From: an uncultured Caryophanales bacterium
GTDB taxonomy: Bacteria > Bacillota_I > Bacilli_A > RFN20 > CAG-826
Length of the DNA stretch: 5,850 nucleotides
Assembly: GCA_946404585.1 (NCBI GenBank)
Contig: CAMJEC010000059.1
Location: 1 to 5,850, forward strand
Direction of reading: 5' to 3'
In this document: positions 1-4,149 of the stretch, in pieces
How the letters are laid out: each line of letters begins with the position of its first letter
How positions within the stretch are numbered: position 1 is the stretch's first letter
Program-made: the position numbers and the translations under genes
Notes under the pieces: generated by a model
Told to the model about the DNA's origin: nothing
Database searches by the model: none
What the model saw: only the letters and a program-made list of their open reading frames with translations

Positions 1-677
1 CTAACAACAATACCTTCACCACGACCATATACAACTGGGGTGGACATATAGACCATATTGACTCTATCACCAACACCAACTTCATCACTGAAGACAATAT
101 TAGCGTCTTTTTCCACTGGTAAAGATTCACCAGTTAAAGATGATTCGTCAGTTTTTAAGTTAATAGCCTCAGTTAAACGAAGATCTGCTGGAACGGTTCT
201 GCCTTCTTCTAAGATGACGATATCACCAACCACTAATTCTTCCGCTTTTAATTCAACGAGTTTACCATCACGTCTCACGACACATGTTGGTGAAGACATT
301 TTTTTAAGAGCTTCTAATGATTTTTCCGCTTTGTTTTCTTGAACTGTACCAATAATTGCATTGAGTACACAGACCGCTAGAATAATTGCAGGGTCGCTAA
401 CGATTTCCATCGTTGTAGGTTTCTCAGTTATAGATGGTGAGAAAAGCTGATACAAGGAAATCGCTACACTTAATAAAGCGGCCGCTAAAAGGATGAAGAT
501 CATTGGGTCATTGAACTGACCTAAGAACACTAAAAAAAGCGGGGTTTTCTTTTTCTCTGGTAATTTGTTAGGCCCATATTTAATGAATCTTTCACCAGCT
601 TCTTGGCTAGTTAAACCTTGCTCAACATTACTATCAAGTTCTTGCAAGACTTCCTTTGCGCTTTTTGTTTCAAACAT
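1..677 (-). CDS. P-type cation-transporting ATPase (Ca2+/Mn2+ type), N-terminal part, cut by window edge
   Basis: This gene encodes the first 225 residues of a membrane pump that uses ATP to move divalent cations across the cytoplasmic membrane. An N-terminal cation-ATPase domain (about residues 5-45, with GLTSQEAGER and YGPNKLP) is followed by two hydrophobic segments (about 57-80 and 95-112). The actuator domain then starts, with QENKAEKSLEALK (113-125), VVGDIV (149-154), the PADLR stretch and the dephosphorylation loop TGES at 182-185. This order and wording match bacterial PMCA/SERCA-like (type II) ATPases. The phosphorylated DKTGT motif and the ion-site helices lie beyond the window, so specificity cannot be read from the protein. 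The start is fixed by GGAGG 8 nt upstream of the ATG. A yybP-ykoY-type Mn2+ riboswitch sits in the leader, as it does before P-type ATPases such as Lactococcus lactis yoaB, so Mn2+ export is the likely role. Ca2+ is the alternative. The reading frame is open to the edge. Confidence 0.93.
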   Translation of the reverse strand, partial: MFETKSAKEVLQELDSNVEQGLTSQEAGERFIKYGPNKLPEKKKTPLFLVFLGQFNDPMIFILLAAALLSVAISLYQLFSPSITEKPTTMEIVSDPAIILAVCVLNAIIGTVQENKAEKSLEALKKMSSPTCVVRRDGKLVELKAEELVVGDIVILEEGRTVPADLRLTEAINLKTDESSLTGESLPVEKDANIVFSDEVGVGDRVNMVYMSTPVVYGRGEGIVV

Positions 678-700
678 ATACTTGTCCTCCAAAAAGTTTT

Positions 701-780
701 CTAGCGTCTTGCTCATACACTGGTTAGTCCCGGGTTATTCGCCGTGTTGACGAGATTCTAACTTCGCTACTCCCGCTTAT
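701..780 (-). promoter_or_regulatory. yybP-ykoY (manganese) riboswitch in the leader of the P-type ATPase
   Basis: On the minus strand this leader carries the three conserved blocks of the yybP-ykoY aptamer in the right order: GGGAGTAGC (774-766), CGTCAACA (752-745) and GCAAGACG (712-705). Blocks one and three form the L1 side of the metal site and block two forms L3. The outer helix P1 is supported by AGCG (777-774) pairing with CGCT (706-703). A second helix is GTTAG (762-758) with CTAAC (727-723), enclosing the CGTCAACA loop. Members of this class bind Mn2+ and switch on exporters or P-type ATPases. No terminator hairpin lies between the aptamer and the GGAGG at 690-686, only an A/T-rich linker, so control of translation initiation is more likely than attenuation. 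The aptamer is short, and the accessory hairpins seen in the L. lactis yoaB and E. coli mntP leaders are not evident. Confidence 0.85.
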
Positions 781-816
781 ATATTCAATATGTTTTGTGC
801 TAAGCACATTAATAAT

Positions 817-843
817 GTTATATGAGTATTACTTAAAAGTAAA
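817..843 (-). promoter_or_regulatory. Candidate promoter for the riboswitch-ATPase transcript
   Basis: TATAAC at 822-817 is a good -10 hexamer. TTTACT at 843-838 is a moderate -35, but the spacer is only 15 nt. The region also contains the small dyads TTACTTTTAAGTAA (842-829), ACATTATTAATGT (818-806) and TGTGCTTAGCACA (808-796), which could be operators or weak hairpins. No strong terminator separates the upstream phosphatase gene from this point, so read-through is also possible. Confidence 0.25.
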
Positions 844-846
844 TTA

Positions 847-1638
847 TTATTCCAAATATAAGGATTTAAGTTTATCAATATCAACACCTAAGGCTTCTTT
901 GATGTAATTGAGAGTACCACCATAGTGTTCTTTCATAGCGTTAATCGCGGAATTCATGTATTCCACTCTGGTGGAAAATACATCAATTAAGCTTTGCTTA
1001 TATTCTTCATTATAGAAAGGAAGATATTCCACTCTTCTTAGCATCATCTCAGCGCGCTTTTCCATGGCGATATTTGAATATAAATAATCATTCATCGCAT
1101 CTTCTTCACTAACGCCTAAGGCAATTTCAACAAGATAGGCTGCAAAGCCTGTTCTATCTTTGCCTTGAGAGCAATGGAAATATGTCACTCTATTATCATT
1201 TAGGATAATTTCAAAGAACTTCTTATAAGCACCGATACCATCTTGAGTGGTAATAAATTCACTATAGACTTTAACTAAATGATTAAAGCCACTGGTGTTA
1301 TCTTCTAAAAACCATAATAGATTACCATCAGAGCTTTTCATTCTTTGTCTAGCTTCATCATTAGTTTTCTTGCTTAAAACTGGAAGGTTATGCATTCTTA
1401 CGCCTTCGAGTTTGAAATCAGGATAATATTCAAATTCATCAGGACTTCTAAAGTCGATAATATCAGTGATGTTTAAGCCTTTGATGATTTGTTCATCGTT
1501 TTCATCGATTTTGGTTAAAACACTGCCTCTAATTAATCGACCATATTTAATATGATGGCCATCAACTGTGGTCATACCACCGATATCGCGGATATTCTTT
1601 TGAAATGATAATTCGTAGACTTTCATAGCTGTTTTCAT
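847..1638 (-). CDS. Tyrosine-protein phosphatase family (Y_phosphatase3-like)
   Basis: This is a predicted cytoplasmic cysteine phosphatase of the Y_phosphatase3 family, which includes mycobacterial PtpB and the Listeria LipA type. Those enzymes act on phosphotyrosine, often on phosphoserine/threonine and sometimes on phosphoinositides. The signature loop is HCSQGKDRTG at residues 155-164, with Cys156 as nucleophile and Arg162 binding phosphate. The Lys and Asp after the glycine are typical of this family. N-terminal family marks are RDIGGM (17-22), YGRLIRGS (32-39) and DFRSPDE (62-68). A length of 263 residues is normal. There is no signal peptide or membrane segment. The start is uncertain: no Shine-Dalgarno sequence precedes either the first ATG or the second one at Met5 (1626-1624), and a -10-like CATAAT lies 3 nt before the first ATG. 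It is transcribed separately from the upstream CPBP gene, which ends in a strong terminator. The physiological substrate cannot be told. Confidence 0.88.
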   Translation of the reverse strand: MKTAMKVYELSFQKNIRDIGGMTTVDGHHIKYGRLIRGSVLTKIDENDEQIIKGLNITDIIDFRSPDEFEYYPDFKLEGVRMHNLPVLSKKTNDEARQRMKSSDGNLLWFLEDNTSGFNHLVKVYSEFITTQDGIGAYKKFFEIILNDNRVTYFHCSQGKDRTGFAAYLVEIALGVSEEDAMNDYLYSNIAMEKRAEMMLRRVEYLPFYNEEYKQSLIDVFSTRVEYMNSAINAMKEHYGGTLNYIKEALGVDIDKLKSLYLE

Positions 1639-1641
1639 ATT

Positions 1642-1668
1642 ATTATGAATACTTGCAGTTGTCTACAA
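1642..1668 (-). promoter_or_regulatory. Candidate promoter abutting the phosphatase start codon
   Basis: CATAAT at 1647-1642 matches five of six -10 bases. The best -35-like hexamer, TTGTAG at 1668-1663, is spaced by only 15 nt. The -10 ends 3 nt before the annotated ATG, so transcription would begin at or just inside that codon. This implies a leaderless mRNA or use of the Met5 codon. Confidence 0.35.
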
Positions 1669-1683
1669 AATGAGGGCAACTCT

Positions 1684-1720
1684 AAATAAAAAACTTTGAC
1701 ACACGAGGCATCAAAGTCAT
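1684..1720 (-). terminator. Rho-independent terminator of the CPBP protease gene
   Basis: The minus strand has ACTTTGA (1717-1711) pairing with TCAAAGT (1699-1693), extended inward by two wobble pairs and a C-G pair. The hairpin is followed directly by TTTTTATTT (1692-1684). It lies 7-40 nt beyond the CPBP stop codon. A T-run on the plus strand (1720-1725) would let it work in both directions, but no plus-strand gene reads into it. Confidence 0.85.
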
Positions 1721-1727
1721 TTTTTCG

Positions 1728-2618
1728 TTATTGTTGTTCAGCTGGAATTTGATTGGCGGCTTTCTTTTTACGGATGGCATCAATGATGAACCAAATAAGA
1801 ACAGCGGTAAATGAAACGGATTGAGCAATAGAAATACGGATAACAGTTAGATTATCTGCTTCACCTTCTTTATTGATAACATGGAGGATGTTAACAATTG
1901 TGTTATTCACAAAGTGATCACCCATACCCATATAAAGATTGCCTGTTAATTCTCCCATCATTGCAAACTTAAAGCCCACTAAAGCGGATGTACCAATAAG
2001 CATCGCGGATTCGCCAATGAAACCACCAACTGATTTATTGCCATCAATTAAGCTTCTTAAAGGTGCCATGATGTGCCATACGCCGAATAAAACGGAAGCA
2101 ATAATACCAGCGATAAGGAATTTATATTTATCAGAGAGCATCTTTTGGAATAAGCCTCTAAAGACACCTTCTTCCATTAATACATTGATGATGTTACCGA
2201 TAACACAGATTACAAAGAAGATAAATTCAGTATGCTTAACTTGTTCTCCACCATCAACGGAATAGGCAGTGACATATAATTCAACCGCTTTTAAGTTATT
2301 AGAGGCCGCTAAGATAATGATTTCAACACCATAGGCAATAATAAAGACGATAATGCCAAAGACAAGACCTTTTAAAATGTCTAAGAATGATTTGCCGGTT
2401 TTAAAACCAACATCTTCAAATCTATAACGGAAAACAAATATCGCTGCAATCATTAAGCCAATACCAATTAATTTATGGATAAAGGCTTCACCAAAGAATG
2501 TTTGGTCAGTGCGGATGACAAAGTATTCTAAAGCGCGAAATGCAAAGCAAATAACATAGATAATTAATACTGCAAGAATGGTTTTTAGTTTTGTGTTTAA
2601 TAATTTAGATTCGTTCAT
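1728..2618 (-). CDS. CPBP-family intramembrane metalloprotease (Abi/CAAX-like)
   Basis: This is a multi-pass membrane protein of the CPBP family (PF02517), related to eukaryotic CAAX prenyl protease Rce1. The three family motifs are present: EEGVFRG (residues 149-155, catalytic Glu pair and Arg), FGVWH (178-182) and HFVNN (235-239, His-x-x-x-Asn). About seven or eight hydrophobic segments surround them, near 8-26, 48-64, 85-107, 131-146, 168-185, 205-220 and 266-281. The C-terminus is basic and cytoplasmic-looking (RKKKAANQ). The start was set at Met5 of the longest frame because GGAG (2628-2625) lies 6 nt upstream of that ATG. The longer frame would begin inside its own ribosome binding site. 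The protein is 296 residues. Bacterial relatives include bacteriocin self-immunity proteins and membrane-protein processing factors. No bacteriocin gene is nearby, so the role is open. The promoter carries an operator-like dyad. Confidence 0.92.
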   Translation of the reverse strand: MNESKLLNTKLKTILAVLIIYVICFAFRALEYFVIRTDQTFFGEAFIHKLIGIGLMIAAIFVFRYRFEDVGFKTGKSFLDILKGLVFGIIVFIIAYGVEIIILAASNNLKAVELYVTAYSVDGGEQVKHTEFIFFVICVIGNIINVLMEEGVFRGLFQKMLSDKYKFLIAGIIASVLFGVWHIMAPLRSLIDGNKSVGGFIGESAMLIGTSALVGFKFAMMGELTGNLYMGMGDHFVNNTIVNILHVINKEGEADNLTVIRISIAQSVSFTAVLIWFIIDAIRKKKAANQIPAEQQ

Positions 2619-2639
2619 AACTTTCTCCATAGCGATAAT

Positions 2640-2667
2640 ACTTTACCAATTTATTGGTATTTGTCAA
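2640..2667 (-). promoter_or_regulatory. Promoter of the CPBP protease gene
   Basis: The -35 TTGACA is perfect (2667-2662). TAAAGT (2645-2640) serves as -10 with a 16 nt spacer. Transcription would begin near 2633, giving a leader of about 15 nt that holds the GGAG used for the Met5 start. An alternative -10, TATTAT at 2640-2635, would need a 21 nt spacer. Confidence 0.6.
2644..2659. repeat. Perfect 7-bp inverted repeat, probable operator
   Basis: On the plus strand TACCAAT (2644-2650) and ATTGGTA (2653-2659) are exact reverse complements separated by TT. The dyad occupies nearly the whole spacer between the -35 and -10 hexamers of the CPBP promoter, a typical repressor site. It also lies about 55 bp upstream of the divergent plus-strand gene and could affect both. 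The binding protein is not recognisable from this sequence. Confidence 0.6.
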
Positions 2668-2713
2668 TAATAAGGCTAGAAAAGAGATAAAAAATAACCG
2701 ATAATAGAGAAGT

Positions 2714-2947
2714 ATGAAGAAATTTATTATCAAATGGGGAAAGGGAGAAATCCAACATCTTGAAGAGATTCACAAGACTCTAATCGTTGAAAAAGAAAAT
2801 ATCGATGATGTTGATCCCACTTTAATCTTGCCTGAAGAAGTTAAGAAAGAAATCCACTATTTAAGAAGATTGAATACTTCAGATACCAAAAGAAATTATG
2901 ACTATGGTAGCTGGAGTGATTTTATCGAAGTTGAAGAAATAAAATAA
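2714..2947 (+). CDS. Small acidic hypothetical protein, 77 residues
   Basis: I do not recognise this protein. It is the only plus-strand gene, divergent from the CPBP gene. The N-terminus is basic and hydrophobic (MKKFIIKWGKG), the middle is rich in Glu and Asp (EKENIDDVDP, LPEEVKKEIHYLRR) with helix-like spacing, and the tail is aromatic and acidic (YDYGSWSDFIEVEE). There is no signal peptide, membrane segment or cysteine. It is probably real: codon use resembles its neighbours, no better frame exists on either strand, and a hairpin follows the stop at once. The ribosome binding site is weak (AGAGAAG just before the ATG). Promoter hexamers are poor: TTGTCA at 2661-2666 with GATAAA at 2686-2691 and a 19 nt spacer. 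GATAAT at 2700-2705 is a closer -10, but no -35 was found at normal spacing. Confidence 0.65.
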   Translation: MKKFIIKWGKGEIQHLEEIHKTLIVEKENIDDVDPTLILPEEVKKEIHYLRRLNTSDTKRNYDYGSWSDFIEVEEIK

Positions 2948-2974
2948 AAGGACTGAAGCGACGTTTCAATCCTT
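2938..2974 (-). terminator. Terminator of tRNA-Leu, overlapping the end of the convergent small gene
   Basis: On the minus strand AAGGATTGAA (2974-2965) pairs over ten bases, with one G-U wobble, with TTCAGTCCTT (2957-2948). TTATTTTATTT follows (2947-2937). On the plus strand the same stem has a C-A mismatch and a weaker T-rich tail, so its main use is probably to end the tRNA transcript. It starts immediately after the plus-strand stop codon and may also serve that gene. Confidence 0.75.
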
Positions 2975-2984
2975 AATAATTTAA

Positions 2985-3071
2985 TGGTGCCCGAGGCCGG
3001 AATCGAACCGGCACGGTATCGCTACCGCTGGATTTTGAGTCCAGTGCGTCTACCAGTTTCACCACTCGGGC
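2985..3071 (-). tRNA. tRNA-Leu (anticodon CAA, reads UUG)
   Basis: The 87 nt gene folds as a class II tRNA. The acceptor stem is GCCCGAG with CTCGGGC. The D-arm contains TGGTGAAACTGGTAGAC. The anticodon stem CTGGA/TCCAG has loop CTCAAAA, giving anticodon CAA. A long variable arm (CGGTAGCGATACCG) follows, then the T-arm GCCGGTTCGATTCCGGC. The discriminator is A and the CCA end is encoded. The long variable arm and the discriminator A are both leucine features. It is a single tRNA gene with its own promoter-like -10 and terminator. Confidence 0.97.
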
Positions 3072-3080
3072 AGTGAGTTA

Positions 3081-3109
3081 ATTATATAACAGTGATGAAA
3101 AAAGTAGAA
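3081..3109 (-). promoter_or_regulatory. Promoter of tRNA-Leu
   Basis: TATAAT (3086-3081) is a perfect -10 hexamer, ending 9 nt before the mature tRNA 5' end. That places transcription start only a few bases upstream of the tRNA. The -35 region (TTCTAC, 3109-3104, 17 nt spacer) is weak. It overlaps the terminator of the upstream DegV gene. Confidence 0.55.
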
Positions 3110-3125
3110 ACACAATTTTTGTGTT
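3097..3125 (-). terminator. Terminator of the DegV-family gene
   Basis: AACACAA (3125-3119) pairs with TTGTGTT (3115-3109) around an AAA loop, starting 2 nt after the DegV stop codon. After TCTAC comes a run of six T (3103-3098). The stem is AT-rich and the T-run is 5 nt away, so termination is probably moderate and some read-through into the tRNA is possible. Confidence 0.55.
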
Positions 3126-3127
3126 AT

Positions 3128-4009
3128 TTAATCACGATTTTCGCCAACATAGAAGATGGCTAATGAATCAGGACCAATGTGCGCGCCTGTAATAAGGTCA
3201 TAGAAATAGATTTCAACATTACTAACACCATGGTCGGTTAAATAGTTTTTAATTGATAAGGCATCATCATAGGCATCGCAGTGAGAGATATAGACTGTTT
3301 GTTTTTCTGGATGTCTTATTTTTGCTAAGCAAGTTTCCGCAAGTCTTTTTAATGCCATTTTACGGCCACTTACTTTACCTGCGACTTCAATCTTAGATTT
3401 ATTGCTACCTTTTAAGATGAATTTGATTCTTAAGAAATTGATGAACTTTGCAAGTAAAGCGGAGACTCTACCTTTCTTGATTAAGTATTTAATATCACCA
3501 ACAGTGAATTCACTTCTCACCTGGAATTTGAACTTTTCACATTCATAGCAAAGATCTTTAAAAGACATACCCTTCTTCACTAATTCATAGGCATGAAGAG
3601 CTTGAAGACCTTCACCAAAGCCCGCAGTGGCACTATCGACGATATAGACCACTTCTTTTCCTTTTTCTTTGTTGATTGTGTCTCTAGCGATACATGCTGA
3701 GTTATATGTGCCTGAAATACCTTTAGCCATCACAAAGCAAATAATTTGATGACCATCTTCTACGTCTTTTCTAAATGCTTCTTCATATGTATAAGGAGTG
3801 ACTTGAGAAGTATCAATTTTGCTACCTTCACGCATCTTTTGATAAAAAGAGTGAGAGAATTGGTCAACGTTAATATCATCTTCATAGCATTGATAGATTT
3901 TTTCATCGATAGTTAACGACATATTGACCACTTTGATTTCAGCGTTTCTTTTTTCGATAATGTCTTTGAATAGATTGCTACCCGCATCAGCGTAAATTTT
4001 AATTGCCAT
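3128..4009 (-). CDS. DegV family protein (FakB-like fatty-acid-binding protein)
   Basis: The 293-residue protein belongs to the DegV/FakB family. These soluble proteins bind a fatty acid and, in the FakA-FakB system, present it to the kinase FakA to make acyl-phosphate for phospholipid synthesis. Family marks are DAGSNL (8-13), TSQVTP (67-72), GISGTYNSA (97-105), VDSATAG (124-130), VGDIKYLIKKGRVS (170-183) and GAHIGPDS (275-282). Thr67, Ser99 and His277 sit where FakB proteins hold the fatty-acid carboxylate. Length is typical. The start was chosen at the ATG preceded by AAGGAGG with a 7 nt spacer. A longer frame starting from TTG runs through this site and is unlikely. No fakA is visible, so the kinase partner must be elsewhere. 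It has its own promoter-like sequence and terminator. Confidence 0.93.
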   Translation of the reverse strand: MAIKIYADAGSNLFKDIIEKRNAEIKVVNMSLTIDEKIYQCYEDDINVDQFSHSFYQKMREGSKIDTSQVTPYTYEEAFRKDVEDGHQIICFVMAKGISGTYNSACIARDTINKEKGKEVVYIVDSATAGFGEGLQALHAYELVKKGMSFKDLCYECEKFKFQVRSEFTVGDIKYLIKKGRVSALLAKFINFLRIKFILKGSNKSKIEVAGKVSGRKMALKRLAETCLAKIRHPEKQTVYISHCDAYDDALSIKNYLTDHGVSNVEIYFYDLITGAHIGPDSLAIFYVGENRD

Positions 4010-4016
4010 AAGCGTT

Positions 4017-4023
4017 CCTCCTT
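4017..4023 (-). promoter_or_regulatory. Ribosome binding site of the DegV-family gene
   Basis: AAGGAGG reads on the minus strand 7 nt before the ATG at 4009. This strong site decides the start against an upstream in-frame TTG at 4036. Confidence 0.9.
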
Positions 4024-4034
4024 TTTTAGCCGTC

Positions 4035-4062
4035 AATATAGTAAGAAAAGAAAGCTCGTTAA
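4035..4062 (-). promoter_or_regulatory. Candidate promoter of the DegV-family gene
   Basis: TATATT (4040-4035, five of six -10 bases) is preceded by TTAACG (4062-4057, four of six -35 bases) with a 16 nt spacer. It lies just after the nucleotidase terminator and would give a leader of about 20 nt containing the GGAGG. Confidence 0.4.
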
Positions 4063-4075
4063 TAAATCTATTTAT

Positions 4076-4106
4076 AAAAAAGATTACTCTATTAGGAATA
4101 ATCTTT
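4076..4106 (-). terminator. Terminator of the 5'-nucleotidase gene
   Basis: AAGATTATTC (4105-4096) pairs with GAGTAATCTT (4089-4080) over ten bases with one wobble, around the loop CTAATA. One more A-T pair is possible outside, followed by T-rich sequence. It shares its stem sequence with a second hairpin closer to the stop codon. Confidence 0.7.
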
Positions 4107-4132
4107 ACTCTACTCGGATAATTTGAATTGAT

Positions 4133-4149
4133 AGATTACTATGTAATCT
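4133..4149 (-). repeat. Hairpin directly after the nucleotidase stop codon
   Basis: AGATTAC (4149-4143) and GTAATCT (4139-4133) are exact inverted repeats around ATA, beginning at the first base after the TAG stop. There is no T-run, so it is not a terminator by itself. The arms nearly repeat those of the terminator 30 nt downstream. Confidence 0.6.

Noticed and set aside
58..342. Plus-strand open frame of 94 codons
   Set aside because: It lies opposite the well-conserved P-type ATPase actuator domain, is low-complexity Ser/Thr-rich, and is a shadow of that gene.
565..750. Plus-strand open frame of 61 codons
   Set aside because: It overlaps the ATPase N-terminus and the riboswitch in antisense, with no ribosome binding site or recognisable sequence.
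1658..1680. GTTG...CAAC and TTGTAGACAA small dyads upstream of the phosphatase
   Set aside because: The arms are only four bases with a long loop. They are likely chance in AT-rich sequence.
1939..2265. Plus-strand open frame of 108 codons
   Set aside because: It is antisense to the CPBP protease motifs, and its composition is what a reverse shadow of membrane helices would give.
2985..3071. tRNA-Leu as an integration site for a genomic island
   Set aside because: No integrase and no duplicated tRNA 3' end were seen on either side within the window.
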